A program made the position numbers and the translations under genes. From positions 1-34,758 of the forward strand of contig JBCBRH010000040.1 in assembly GCA_039819785.1 (NCBI GenBank): a stretch of DNA of 34,758 bases. Reading direction: 5' to 3'. Shown in pieces: positions 8,856 through 18,277 of the stretch (the first letter of the stretch is position 1; each line of letters begins with the position of its first letter). Origin of the DNA: JBCBRD01 sp039819785. Its GTDB lineage: Bacteria > Pseudomonadota > Alphaproteobacteria > Rhizobiales > Hyphomicrobiaceae. The notes under the pieces are model-generated. The model saw only the letters and a program-made list of their open reading frames with translations, was not told where the DNA came from and ran no database searches.

Positions 8856-11222
8856 TTAGGTGTTCGAGCCGCTTGCCGCCGCTGCCGACATGGCAATCGC
8901 GGAGGCTGGCTGCTCTTTTCTGGTCTTGTCGTCGGTGCGTGCATTCCCACCGTCGGCGACATGCGCAGGCGGGGTTGGTCCTGTAAGCGGTAGTTTTATC
9001 CGCATCAGCGCGCCGTTGCCGTCGGTCGGGTCGCTCGTTTGCGGTGCATCTTCGAGGCTGAGCGTGCCGCCATGTTGCTCGGTGATCTTCTGGACCATGG
9101 CGAGGCCGAGACCTGTTCCTTTATTGCCCTTGGTTGTGACGTAGGGTTCCAACAGCCTCGCGCGTTGCTGCTTTGGTAAGCCAAGCCCGTTGTCGATCAC
9201 TTCGATCGAGACGCAGTTGTCTTCAACTTGCATGCGTGTTGTGACTTTGCCTTTGAACCCCTCCGGCTTGAGGCCTTTTTCTGCGGCGGCGGTCTCAACA
9301 GATTCCGTTGCGTTCTTTACGAGGTTCGTCAGAGCCTGGGAAATCAAGCGTCTGTCAAAAGACGATTTCACCACCTGTGATGGAATGTCGAGGGCGAACG
9401 TCACCTTCGGATGTGCCTCCCGGAATAACACGACGGGTTCGGACACCGCATCGCGCAAATCGCTCATGGACATTTCCGGTTTAGGCATGCGCGCAAACGA
9501 TGCAAACTCATCTACCATGCCCTTGATGTGCCCTGCCTGTCTCTCGATGGTTTCAGTGAGTTTGTCGAATGTTTCGCGGTCATCGACGATCACTTTGCCG
9601 TACTTGCGCCGGATACGTTCTGCTGAAAGTTGTATGGGCGTGAGCGGGTTTTTGATTTCGTGGGCGATGCGCTGGGCGACGTCTGCCCATGCGCTTGTGC
9701 GCTGAGCAGTCACGAGCTCGGTGATATCGTCGAAGGTTACGACGGAACCCACCTCACCCTCTGACGCGGCTTCGCGCGTGACCCGGACGGCAAATGTCCG
9801 TTCCTCTTCGTTGACCGTGCGGGTTAACTCCAATTGCTGGCGCTGTTTCAACGGCGTGTTGGCACTATCATCGAGGATGCCTTTGAACTCAGGCAAGACG
9901 TCGGATATGGGCTGACCCACAAGGGCTGCCTCTTCAAGCCCCAAAAGCTGTGTCGCTGCCCGTGAGACCAGCGTGATCTTGTCATCCGCATCGAGGCCTA
10001 TGACACCGGCGGTCACGCCTGACAAAACGGCTTCCATGAAGCGCCGTCGTTCCTGAAGCAGTTCGTTCGCCGACATCAGTGTCTTGCGTTGGCTCTCTAG
10101 TTCCACGGTCATGGTGTTGAATGTTTGCGACAGACGGCGCAGGTCGCCTTCTCCCCGCTTTTCAGGCAGTGAGATGTTTAAGTTGCCGCGCGAGACTTCC
10201 TGGGCCGCCCCGATCAGCCGCCGGATGGGCGCAACGAAACGCCCGGCGAACCACATCCCCGCCCAGATGGCGGCCAGAAGTCCCGTCATCGATATGGTCA
10301 GGTACATCAGACCATGGGCCCATTTCAGCCCGCCGCGGGTGCGCCGCAGGAGCGTGTATTCGGCTGCGTTCTGCTCGGTTCTTTGGAGGTGACGGATGAC
10401 GAGTGGATCAAGCGGTCGGCTGACATAGATGTAGCGCTCTTCAGGCGTTTCCAATCTGGCGATCGCGGAGATGCGGTTGTCTTCCTGAGAAAGCGACAGC
10501 GGGATTAAACCGTCGCGTGCTTCGTCCATGGCCGCCATGGTCGGCTGCTTGAAGGGGAGGCGTCGGTCTTCCAGGGCGCGAAGGACGGGCGCGCCTTTGC
10601 CATCGATGACGTAGGCTGCGGGCAGTTCGCGTAGGCCGGCCTGGGATAGTATCAGTCCGCGCATCTGGGACACGGGACGGTTATCGGCTTTGACCGCGGC
10701 TGCAAGGTCACGCGCCATGTTGACCGCGTCGGTCCTGATGACCCGGCCGTGTTCGTCGACGTAGGTTCTGGCTACATCCACCGATTTTTCGATGATGGTT
10801 CGGATGCGGTCGGAAAACCAGCTGTCCAGTGACCGTGAGAAACTCACCGTTGCACCAACCGCCAGCAAGATGGCCGGCAGGGCGGCGATGATGGAAAAGA
10901 GCGCGACGATGCGAACGTGGAGTCTCGCGCCAGCCAGTTTTTGCCGCCATGCCGCATATAGGCCCACCACCTGCTGGGCAATCACGACGACCATTGCGAT
11001 GATCAAGACCACGTTGGCCAGCAGGGCTACGAACACAACGTCGTTGCGCGGCAGTATTGGCGTCAGCCCCGTCAGGATCATGAAGGTGGCGAACGCAGAG
11101 ATCAGGGCGGCGACAACGGTTGCCAGCCCGATTTTGAACATGCGGTCGCTCGGCTCGAGCGAGGGGTGTCGCTCATCCTCGATCTGCCCGCTCTGATGCA
11201 CCAATAGGTCGACAGCGCTCAT
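8856..11222 (-). CDS. ntrY: Nitrogen-related sensor histidine kinase NtrY
   Basis: NtrY is the membrane sensor kinase for NtrX. The roughly 788-residue protein has three N-terminal membrane segments (about 29-57, 60-87, 103-127), a periplasmic sensor region (about 128-300), and a fourth segment (about 303-326). These are followed by HAMP, PAS, a HisKA domain (AHEIKNPLTPIQLSAERIR, His near residue 521) and an HATPase with N box NLVKNATESV and G1 box DNGLGLP. The ATG at 11222 is preferred to a GTG at 11234; GAG lies about eight bases before it. The 70-base gap to ntrX suggests one transcript. Confidence 0.95.
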   Translation of the reverse strand: MSAVDLLVHQSGQIEDERHPSLEPSDRMFKIGLATVVAALISAFATFMILTGLTPILPRNDVVFVALLANVVLIIAMVVVIAQQVVGLYAAWRQKLAGARLHVRIVALFSIIAALPAILLAVGATVSFSRSLDSWFSDRIRTIIEKSVDVARTYVDEHGRVIRTDAVNMARDLAAAVKADNRPVSQMRGLILSQAGLRELPAAYVIDGKGAPVLRALEDRRLPFKQPTMAAMDEARDGLIPLSLSQEDNRISAIARLETPEERYIYVSRPLDPLVIRHLQRTEQNAAEYTLLRRTRGGLKWAHGLMYLTISMTGLLAAIWAGMWFAGRFVAPIRRLIGAAQEVSRGNLNISLPEKRGEGDLRRLSQTFNTMTVELESQRKTLMSANELLQERRRFMEAVLSGVTAGVIGLDADDKITLVSRAATQLLGLEEAALVGQPISDVLPEFKGILDDSANTPLKQRQQLELTRTVNEEERTFAVRVTREAASEGEVGSVVTFDDITELVTAQRTSAWADVAQRIAHEIKNPLTPIQLSAERIRRKYGKVIVDDRETFDKLTETIERQAGHIKGMVDEFASFARMPKPEMSMSDLRDAVSEPVVLFREAHPKVTFALDIPSQVVKSSFDRRLISQALTNLVKNATESVETAAAEKGLKPEGFKGKVTTRMQVEDNCVSIEVIDNGLGLPKQQRARLLEPYVTTKGNKGTGLGLAMVQKITEQHGGTLSLEDAPQTSDPTDGNGALMRIKLPLTGPTPPAHVADGGNARTDDKTRKEQPASAIAMSAAAASGSNT

Positions 11223-11578
11223 GCGATCACTCACTTTGCTGCCATCTTTGCGACAAGTGGACCCGCCCCAACTTGGATTGGTCTCGACCTTGAAGCGGTG
11301 TTGTGGCGCGGCCTCTACTCAGAATGCGGTCGTGTTGAAAGGCCACAGGCAGTGGTATCTTTCTGGCACGGCTGCAGCTGTCTTACGTAGCGGCAAAACT
11401 GTGACATTTTCGCGACATTTTGTGCCGTGTGAGTCGCAGTTTCAAGTGCGAAATCTGGTTATCCCAGCATGGTTGTGCACACACGTGTTTGTGACCATCT
11501 CGCGCCGCTTAACCGGAAGCGGGATTTCGACGCAGTCACGGGTCACACCGGGGTTGCGTGAAAGTCACGTGTGAAACC
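11223..11578 (-). other. Intergenic region between ntrC and ntrY
   Basis: These 356 bases carry no supported gene and separate ntrBC from ntrYX, so a separate ntrYX promoter is likely here (inference). A direct repeat GACATTTT occurs at 11403-11410 and 11414-11421, one helical turn apart. No sigma-54 promoter consensus was recognised. Confidence 0.4.
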
Positions 11579-13027
11579 TCAGCCCTGAGGTCCCTTAAAC
11601 ACTGAAATATCCAGCGACTTGATCCTGGATCGCAGCGTGTTTCGGTTCAGGCCCAGGAGTTCGGCGGCCCGGATCTGGTTGCCGCGTGTCGCAGCCAAAG
11701 CCGCCGTCAGCAACGGCCTTTCGACATCCCGTATGATCCGCTCGTGCAGCCCGGGCGGTGGAAGTGACGTGCCGTAGGCGGCGAAATGATCAGACAGGTA
11801 ATGCTCGACCAGTTCCGATAGGTTTTTAGGGTCCTGCTCGGTCTGGATGGCGGTGACCTTCGCGTTTTCTTCAAGCTCCTGGCCTACCATGTCTACGTTC
11901 AACGTATCCTGAGGGTAGAGCGCGGCAAGCCGGCGCACGAAGTTTTCCAATTCGCGAACGTTGCCGGGCCAAGTATGTGTTTTAAGGCGTTCGATCGCGC
12001 TCATTTCGATTGTGCGCTCGCCCATCCCTTCGCGGGCTGCAACGCGTAAAAAGTGCCGGACGAGATCGCCGACGTCTTCGAGGCGCTCTCTGAGCGGTGG
12101 GATACGCAGAGGGACGACGTTGAGGCGGTAATACAGGTCTTCGCGGAACAGCCCCTGCTCGATCTGGAACCTCAGGTCCCGGTGCGTTGCAGCGATGATG
12201 CGCACGTTGGTCTTAATGGGTGTTCGACCGCCGACGGTCGTGTATTCGCCCTGTTGCAAAACGCGCAGAAGCCGCGTTTGTGCTTCCAGTGGCATATCGC
12301 CGATTTCGTCGAGGAACAGCGTGCCGCCTTCGGCCTGTTCAAACCGCCCCTGGGTACGGGTCTGGGCACCGGTGAAGGCGCCCTTCTCATGTCCGAACAG
12401 TTCGCTTTCGATCAATTCGCGCGGGATGGCGGCCATGTTCAACGCCACGAAAGGCCCATGCCGACGCTTCCCATAGTCATGGAGAACGCGGGCGACCAGC
12501 TCTTTACCGGTGCCGCTTTCACCGTTGATCATGACGGTCAGGTCGGTTTGTGTGAGCCGCGCCAGAACGCGGTAGATTTCCTGCATGGCAGCGGAACGGC
12601 CGATGAGCGGCAGCTCTTCGCTGTCGGGATCGGTTGGGACTGCGCGGGCGGCTTTGCGGCCGGGATCAGACAGTGCTCGCCCCACGACGGCGACAACCTC
12701 GTTCAGATCGAACGGCTTGGGCAAATATTCGAAAGCGCCTTTTTCAGCTGCAGTCAGAGCCGTCATCAAGGTGTTTTGCGCGCTCATGACGATGATCGGG
12801 AGGTCCGGTCTCAGCTTCTTGATCCGCGGGATGAGATCGAACGCATTTTCATCGGGCATCACCACATCGGTAATAATCGCATCGCCCTCGCCCTGGGTGA
12901 CCCAGCGCCAAAGGGTGGCTGCATTGCCCGTCGCCCTGGGCGCATACCCAGCGCGGGCCAAAGCCTGATTCAATACCGTGCGGATCGCCGTATCGTCGTC
13001 TGCGATCAGAATTGTGCCTCGAGCCAT
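11579..13027 (-). CDS. ntrC: Nitrogen regulation response regulator NtrC (sigma-54 activator)
   Basis: NtrC is phosphorylated by NtrB under nitrogen limitation and activates sigma-54 promoters such as glnA. The 482-residue protein has a receiver domain (phospho-Asp 54 in DAIITDVVMPDE, Lys104 in YLPKPF) and an AAA+ domain with Walker A NGESGTGKE, intact GAFTGA and GTLFLDEIGDM. It ends in a Fis-type helix-turn-helix (IRAAELLGLNRNTLRSRIKSL). The ATG at 13027 follows GGAGA at good distance; the open frame one codon longer would use TTG. It lies 34 bases behind ntrB. Confidence 0.97.
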   Translation of the reverse strand: MARGTILIADDDTAIRTVLNQALARAGYAPRATGNAATLWRWVTQGEGDAIITDVVMPDENAFDLIPRIKKLRPDLPIIVMSAQNTLMTALTAAEKGAFEYLPKPFDLNEVVAVVGRALSDPGRKAARAVPTDPDSEELPLIGRSAAMQEIYRVLARLTQTDLTVMINGESGTGKELVARVLHDYGKRRHGPFVALNMAAIPRELIESELFGHEKGAFTGAQTRTQGRFEQAEGGTLFLDEIGDMPLEAQTRLLRVLQQGEYTTVGGRTPIKTNVRIIAATHRDLRFQIEQGLFREDLYYRLNVVPLRIPPLRERLEDVGDLVRHFLRVAAREGMGERTIEMSAIERLKTHTWPGNVRELENFVRRLAALYPQDTLNVDMVGQELEENAKVTAIQTEQDPKNLSELVEHYLSDHFAAYGTSLPPPGLHERIIRDVERPLLTAALAATRGNQIRAAELLGLNRNTLRSRIKSLDISVFKGPQG

Positions 13028-13061
13028 CAAGTTCTCCGCGCGTTCAGCGCAATGCGAGCCA

Positions 13062-14486
13062 TCAAAGGTTGCGTGTCGTCTTCAGTCTGCTGTGGTCTTG
13101 AAGCGGAAGCAGAACCCGGAAAATCGTTCGGGTTGCCTCGGTATCGAATTCGACCAGACCGCCGTGGTCGCCGATGATTTTGGCGACCAGCGCCAGGCCT
13201 AATCCGGACCCGCTTGGTTTTGTTGTGACGAAGGCATCGAACAGATGCTGCCGAAGATGTATTGGGACCCCAACCCCGTTATCTTCGATCTGGATCATCA
13301 GCGGCAACGACACCCGGCTTTCTGCGCCTGGCAGCGATAATCGCAGCCCGGGCCGGAAGCCGGTGGTGATCACGACACGGCCGGTGTCGCTATCCGGGGG
13401 GATGGCTTCGACCGCATTTTTGATCAGATTCAAGAAGGCCTGGATTAATTGATCGCGGCTACCTGAGACTGGGGGCAGCGATGGGTCGTAGTCGGTGACG
13501 AAGCGGATGTTTTTGCCCTGACCTGATCTTAATAGTGTCGCGACGTGATCGAGAACGTCGTGCACATTCACGGGCGACTTGGGGATTGGGCGTTCATCTC
13601 CAAACACCTCCAGGTCGTCGACCAGATCGCGAATGCGGTCGGTCTCAGCGCAGATCAACTGAGTAAGCGACCGGTCCTCGTCGAGCAGGTTTTGCTCCAG
13701 CAATTGGGCCGCGCCACGGATCCCGGAAAGCGGGTTTTTGATTTCGTGGGCGAGTATTCCGGCCATTCCGGACACCGAGCGGGCGGCCGCGCGGTGGGTC
13801 AGCTGACGCTCGATCATGTGGGCCATATCTCGCTGTTGCAGCATCATGACCGTTTTGGCCGGCGCATCCGGGAATGGCCCGGCAAAGACGTCGACAAGTT
13901 TGGGATGTGAGAACTTTGGAGAGGCGATCTCCACACCATACTCGTTGACGGTCGAGGACTGCTCACGCACCTGCGACAGGAGCGATAGAAGAGGGCAGCC
14001 GAAGGCCACAACGTCTTGCAATTGCTTGCGGCGCATAACCGCCAAACTGGTCGAAAAGAACTGTTCAGCAGCCCCGTTCGCATAATCGATTGTGTTGTCA
14101 GGTCTGAGAACCGCAACCGGATGGGGGAGCGCATTAAGGAGCGATTCATAATCGAGTGGTGAGGGCGTCAACGTGTCAAACGGTGATATGATGGTTGATT
14201 GCTTTGCAACGGCTTCCACCACTGGTTTGCGCTTCATGCGGCTTTTCGTTTTCGACTTCGCTTTACGGTTCGGCTTGGTTGTTTTGACGGGCCGGGCCGT
14301 TGTCATCGCCTGATCCGCTGCGTGGTTTGACGGCTGAACGCTGGATGATGTTGATTTGACAAGTTGAATGTTGGGTTTGTCCCTCTGCTTTGGCACCGGC
14401 GCGGCTTTAGCAGACGCAACGGTATTCTCGTCCTCAGCGCTCTTTGGTGCGCGCGCCACTGACCGTAATTTGGGTGCTGTCGTCAT
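13062..14486 (-). CDS. ntrB: Nitrogen regulation sensor histidine kinase NtrB
   Basis: NtrB is the cytosolic kinase/phosphatase that sets NtrC phosphorylation under control of PII proteins. It has a PAS domain (about 112-220), a HisKA domain with His247 in ILAHEIKNPLSG, and an HATPase with N box NLIKNAVEAI and G boxes EDNGVGV and GSGLGLALV. No membrane segment is seen. About 105 extra residues at the N-terminus, rich in Lys, Ala and Thr, precede the PAS domain; most NtrB proteins lack this. The long start is supported because its ATG overlaps the dusB stop (ATGA), which suggests coupled translation. Confidence 0.95.
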   Translation of the reverse strand: MTTAPKLRSVARAPKSAEDENTVASAKAAPVPKQRDKPNIQLVKSTSSSVQPSNHAADQAMTTARPVKTTKPNRKAKSKTKSRMKRKPVVEAVAKQSTIISPFDTLTPSPLDYESLLNALPHPVAVLRPDNTIDYANGAAEQFFSTSLAVMRRKQLQDVVAFGCPLLSLLSQVREQSSTVNEYGVEIASPKFSHPKLVDVFAGPFPDAPAKTVMMLQQRDMAHMIERQLTHRAAARSVSGMAGILAHEIKNPLSGIRGAAQLLEQNLLDEDRSLTQLICAETDRIRDLVDDLEVFGDERPIPKSPVNVHDVLDHVATLLRSGQGKNIRFVTDYDPSLPPVSGSRDQLIQAFLNLIKNAVEAIPPDSDTGRVVITTGFRPGLRLSLPGAESRVSLPLMIQIEDNGVGVPIHLRQHLFDAFVTTKPSGSGLGLALVAKIIGDHGGLVEFDTEATRTIFRVLLPLQDHSRLKTTRNL

Positions 14487-15559
14487 GCGGCATACTCACG
14501 ATATGGCGATGTGCCGTGACCGGACGCATGGTGTGTGGCTTGACCGCGCCGCAACGCGTAAAATGCTGCGAGCCCGTCGAGGACAGCATTGGGATCGACC
14601 GCAGTGCACAGGCGCCGTCGCCAAGACTTAAGGTCTGCGCCCTCACAGCCAGCGCTCTCCAAATACCAGCCAATATGCTTACGGGCGTTGCGCAAGCCGA
14701 GGAAGGAGCCATAGTGAGCGAGCATCGCTTGGACATGGCTGCAAGCGGTTTGCTCTTGAACGTCGAGAGACGGCGAGCCTGGGTCCACCCCGGTCCTCAA
14801 TGTCTCCGCTATCCGGCCCGGCAGCCAGGGCGCACCATAGGCACCGCGCCCGACCATGACACCGTCAGCGCCGCTTTCGATCAGCGCCAACTGCGCATCT
14901 GCTGGCGAGTTGATGTCCCCGTTGGCGACAACTGGAAGGGAGACGGCGGCCTTCACATCCGCGATATCCCGCCAATTGGCTTTGTCCTTGAAGAACTGAC
15001 ACCGGGTGCGACCGTGAACAGTGATGAGACTTACACCAAGGTCTTCAGCCCGCTTTGCGAGTTCTGGGGCATTACGCGTCCGGTCATCCCATCCCAGCCG
15101 CATTTTAAGCGTTACCGGTACTTTTGAGGCCTCAACCACCGCCTTGATGAGGGTGCTGGCGTGGTCCACATCGCGCATTAACGCGCTTCCGGATTGCTTG
15201 CCTGTCACTTCGCGCGCCGGACACCCCATGTTGATGTCGATCACGCCAGCCCCCAGCGCTTCTGCCTGACGCGCGCCCTCGGCCATCCAGTGGGCCTCAG
15301 ACCCAGCCAATTGGACGATATTCGGCCCGCTCGACAGGGGGGCATCGTCGGGGATATGGATGCGACGAAGAACGTGCGGGCGCTGGGACACCAGATCTTT
15401 GCTGGCAACCATTTCAGACACTACGGCACCTGCACCGAAGCTTAGTGCCAGCCTGCGGAACGGCAGGTCCGTGACACCTGACATCGGTGCCAACATCACG
15501 GGGTTGTCCAGAGATATGCCAGCAATCTGTAGAGCCTGTCTCTGACTGGTCTCTTCCAT
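14483..15559 (-). CDS. dusB: tRNA-dihydrouridine synthase DusB (NifR3)
   Basis: DusB is an FMN enzyme that reduces uridine to dihydrouridine in the tRNA D loop. It shows the family start LAPMSGVTDLPFRRL, the signature DINMGCPAREVTGKQSGSAL with the active-site Cys, GRTRCQFFKDKANW, and the FMN phosphate-binding segment GADGVMVGRGAYG. At 358 residues it is of normal length with a helical C-terminal domain. It is the first gene of the operon and overlaps ntrB by four bases, the classic nifR3-ntrBC arrangement of alphaproteobacteria. It is divergent from ispDF, so 15560-15712 should hold promoters for both. Confidence 0.96.
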   Translation of the reverse strand: MEETSQRQALQIAGISLDNPVMLAPMSGVTDLPFRRLALSFGAGAVVSEMVASKDLVSQRPHVLRRIHIPDDAPLSSGPNIVQLAGSEAHWMAEGARQAEALGAGVIDINMGCPAREVTGKQSGSALMRDVDHASTLIKAVVEASKVPVTLKMRLGWDDRTRNAPELAKRAEDLGVSLITVHGRTRCQFFKDKANWRDIADVKAAVSLPVVANGDINSPADAQLALIESGADGVMVGRGAYGAPWLPGRIAETLRTGVDPGSPSLDVQEQTACSHVQAMLAHYGSFLGLRNARKHIGWYLESAGCEGADLKSWRRRLCTAVDPNAVLDGLAAFYALRRGQATHHASGHGTSPYREYAA

Positions 15560-15712
15560 CTTCTACGGTTCTTTGCGCGGTGCCCATCTTTTGGGCGGTC
15601 AAATAAAATGCCTGTCGATTGGGCAGGCTATGCGGGTTACCGGGCCTTGGCAAGCTGCTGATGGTGCTCATGTGTACAAAAAGATAAGGCAGTTCGGCCA
15701 AAAACTGAGATT

Positions 15713-17041
15713 ATGAATCATAGTGTATCCAAAGTCGTTCTTGGCCATGGCCACAATGGGCATTTCGTGCCTGATCGCAATTCCTCAGGCAAAGACTCCC
15801 CTAAAGTCCCTCCCCAACGTCGCGAAAAAGAGGCTGGTTTGACCCGAATTGCCGTACTCATTGTGGCTGCTGGCCGCGGATCACGGGCCAAATCCTTTGA
15901 CGACTGTCCCAAGCAATATGCCCTGATTGGTGGCCAGCGCGTCTTGGCGCGAACACTGCGGGCATTTCTCAACCACCCATTGGTCAACACCGTTCATGCC
16001 GTTATTCATGCAGATGACGGCGGGTTACTGGATGAGACGCTGGTCGAGGTCCAGGGCGCTGAACGCGCACGGTTGGACGCATGGGGTGGTGCCGTCATGG
16101 GCGGGGCGACGCGACAGGCTTCTGTTCGTGCGGGGCTCTTGGAGTTGGCCAATTCAAGCCAACCGCCCGACGTTGTGTTGATCCATGATGGGGCGCGCCC
16201 TTTTGTGACGGTGGAGGCGATCGAACGGGTCATCGCCAAGGTCCAGTCCGGCTGCGGGGCCATCGCCGGGCTGCCGGTATTTGATACGCTCAAGCGTGCA
16301 GATGGCGACAATCGGATTCTTGATACGGTTTCGCGCGACGGGCTCTGGCGGGCCCAAACCCCTCAGGGCTTTATGTTTGACGATATCCTGAAAGCTCACG
16401 ATCGGGCCGCAGCCGCCGGGCGAACTGACTTTACCGACGATGCCGCTGTGGCCGAGTGGGCCGGTGTTCAGATGCACGTCGTGTTGGGCAATGCTGAAAA
16501 TATCAAATTAACAACCAGCGAAGACATGGCGCTGGCTAACGAAAGGCTCAACACCGGTATGGAAACACGCATGGGGACGGGGTTTGACGTCCATAAGTTC
16601 GGCCCCGGAGACAGCGTCTGGCTGTGTGGGATCGAGGTGCCCCATACTCAAACTCTGCTTGGCCACTCTGATGCCGACGTCGGACTGCATGCCCTCACAG
16701 ATGCGATTTTCGGGGCTATCGGGGATGGCGACATCGGGGCCCATTTCCCGCCATCAGATCCCCAATGGAAAGGCGCTGCGTCCGACCAATTTCTGGCCTT
16801 TGCTGCCGACCGGGTCCGCACTTTGCAAGGGCGGATCGTGAACGTCGACGTGACCTTGATGTGTGAAGAACCAAAGATTGGACCGCTGCGTGATGCGATG
16901 CGCCGGAGGGTTTGCGATATTCTGGCGATCGATATCGCCCGGGTCGGGGTGAAGGCGACGACGACGGAGGGGCTGGGGTTCACCGGGCGCCGCGAAGGTA
17001 TCGCAGCCATGGCGGTTGTCTCGGTGGCGTTGCCGGTTTAG
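15713..17041 (+). CDS. ispDF: Bifunctional IspD/IspF (MEP isoprenoid pathway)
   Basis: The fused enzyme carries out two steps of the MEP pathway: cytidylyl transfer to MEP (IspD) and cyclisation to MEcPP (IspF). IspD covers about residues 45-275 with AAGRGSRA, CPKQY and LIHDGARPFV. IspF covers about 287-442 with metal ligands in TGFDVHKF and GHSDADVGLHALTDAIFGAIGDGDIG, and ATTTEGLGFTGR at the end. The fusion is common in alphaproteobacteria. The first 42 residues look non-conserved. The ATG at 15713 has a weak ribosome binding site, whereas a TTG at 15839, directly before TRIAVLIVAAGRG, has AAGAGG five bases upstream. The true start may be 15839. Confidence 0.95.
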   Translation: MNHSVSKVVLGHGHNGHFVPDRNSSGKDSPKVPPQRREKEAGLTRIAVLIVAAGRGSRAKSFDDCPKQYALIGGQRVLARTLRAFLNHPLVNTVHAVIHADDGGLLDETLVEVQGAERARLDAWGGAVMGGATRQASVRAGLLELANSSQPPDVVLIHDGARPFVTVEAIERVIAKVQSGCGAIAGLPVFDTLKRADGDNRILDTVSRDGLWRAQTPQGFMFDDILKAHDRAAAAGRTDFTDDAAVAEWAGVQMHVVLGNAENIKLTTSEDMALANERLNTGMETRMGTGFDVHKFGPGDSVWLCGIEVPHTQTLLGHSDADVGLHALTDAIFGAIGDGDIGAHFPPSDPQWKGAASDQFLAFAADRVRTLQGRIVNVDVTLMCEEPKIGPLRDAMRRRVCDILAIDIARVGVKATTTEGLGFTGRREGIAAMAVVSVALPV

Positions 17042-17159
17042 CCGCGTCGTCAGGGAAGTGCGCTGTTGGGGCTCTCCACGCGTTGACCGGCCATTGAGAA
17101 TCGCGGCTACTTGAGCCAAGCGGTTGTATGGCCACGATCCGACGCGAGAGGAAAACTCA

Positions 17160-17648
17160 ATGAATTTAATGGCGAAGAGCGTTGAAGGAGTTCCAGAGGC
17201 GGTCGCTCCCATGTCGGACATTGCCGAGCAGACATCCAGCTCTTGCCTGGCGACGCGTGTGCGTCAGCTGTCTCGGATTATTACGCGCGTTTATGATGAC
17301 GCGATGCGCCCGCTGGGTATTACGGCGAGCCAATACACGTTGCTTGCCCAGTTGGCGTCTCGCGACGGCATTACGGCTGTTGAGATTGGCCAGGAACTGG
17401 ACATCGAGAAATCGACCTTGTCGCGGAACTTGAAGCGGCTGTTGGCGCTGGACATGATCATCATGGACCCACCAGCAGGTCGTCGCGGCCGCGGTCTTCA
17501 CCTGACGCCACGTGGGCAGGCGACGCTTCGGCAGGCTTATCCCATTTGGCAGGATGCGCAGTCGCGCGCCATGCAGGTTATGGGGACGGGCAGCCGTGAG
17601 ACGCTCGATTCACTCCTCGGGAATGCTGAGAAGCTTGCTGTTGTCTAA
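17160..17648 (+). CDS. MarR-family transcriptional regulator
   Basis: This 162-residue protein has the winged helix-turn-helix of the MarR family. ITASQYTLLAQLASRDGITAVEIGQELDIEKSTLSRNLKRLLALDMI gives the DNA-binding helices, and the following Gly/Arg-rich stretch RRGRGLHLTPRG forms the wing. The start at 17160 follows GAGAGGAAA. The ligand and targets cannot be told. In related gene orders I recall pgpA at this place between ispDF and the CinA gene, so the regulator may be an insertion into an old cluster. A terminator-like hairpin follows. Confidence 0.9.
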   Translation: MNLMAKSVEGVPEAVAPMSDIAEQTSSSCLATRVRQLSRIITRVYDDAMRPLGITASQYTLLAQLASRDGITAVEIGQELDIEKSTLSRNLKRLLALDMIIMDPPAGRRGRGLHLTPRGQATLRQAYPIWQDAQSRAMQVMGTGSRETLDSLLGNAEKLAVV

Positions 17649-17707
17649 CTGGTTTGCTTGCGCGGCGATCGGCTGACACACGCAACTGTTCCATGATATT
17701 TCTTCAG

Positions 17708-17736
17708 ACGGTCCGTCAAATAGGCGGGCCGTTTTT
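17708..17736 (+). terminator. Rho-independent terminator after the MarR gene
   Basis: An eight-base stem ACGGTCCG / CGGGCCGT (one G-U pair), with a nine-base loop, is followed by five T. It ends 20 bases before the pncC start, so it separates the MarR gene from pncC. Confidence 0.75.
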
Positions 17737-17756
17737 CGTATTGGAGGACGGCGGCT

Positions 17757-18248
17757 GTGTTTGATGATGATCTTCTGACCCATGCACGGATGGTGCTGGA
17801 ATGCTGCCGCAAGATGGACTGCAAATTGGTTACGGCTGAAAGTTGTACCGGCGGATTGATCGGTGCCGTTCTTACGGCCATTCCAGGATCGTCTGATGTC
17901 GTCGACCGTGGCTTTATCACGTATTCAAATGGCGCAAAGGTTGCCCTGCTGGGCGTTCAAACAGACGCCCTTGACGCACATGGTGCTGTCAGTGAAACCG
18001 TTGCGCTTCAGATGGCGGCGGGAAGTCTCGCGCGGTCAGATGCCCATATCAGCGTTGCGGTCACCGGTGTGGCCGGGCCAGGGGGCGGGACTGCGGAAAA
18101 ACCTGTTGGATTGGTCTACATCGCAACAGCTAGGGCCGACAGTGCCAAATGCAACCGACATATCTTCAGCACACCAACGCGGGATGGTATTCGCCGAGAT
18201 ACTGTGTTGGCTTCGTTCGCTCAGATGCTCGATCACCTGGAAGAGTAG
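17757..18248 (+). CDS. pncC: CinA-family nicotinamide-nucleotide amidohydrolase
   Basis: The 163-residue protein is the stand-alone CinA C-terminal domain. PncC deamidates nicotinamide mononucleotide to nicotinate mononucleotide in NAD recycling. Hallmarks are KLVTAESCTGGLIGAVLT, with the catalytic Ser in ESCTGG, then ITYSNGAK and VTGVAGPGGGTAEKPVGLVY. The start is a GTG preceded by GGAGG at nine bases. Such single-domain CinA genes lie near lipA and the COQ10/RatA-like gene in many alphaproteobacteria. It is convergent with that gene. Confidence 0.93.
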   Translation: MFDDDLLTHARMVLECCRKMDCKLVTAESCTGGLIGAVLTAIPGSSDVVDRGFITYSNGAKVALLGVQTDALDAHGAVSETVALQMAAGSLARSDAHISVAVTGVAGPGGGTAEKPVGLVYIATARADSAKCNRHIFSTPTRDGIRRDTVLASFAQMLDHLEE

Positions 18249-18277
18249 CTCGGATCATTCGCGCCTCGTCCGGCAGC

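Noticed and set aside
12053..13177. Long + strand frame of 374 codons over ntrC
   Set aside because: It is antisense to ntrC, a well-supported gene.
15560..15712. Sigma-54 promoter in the dusB-ispDF space
   Set aside because: A TGGCA hexamer exists, but the GC of the -12 element is not at the required distance.
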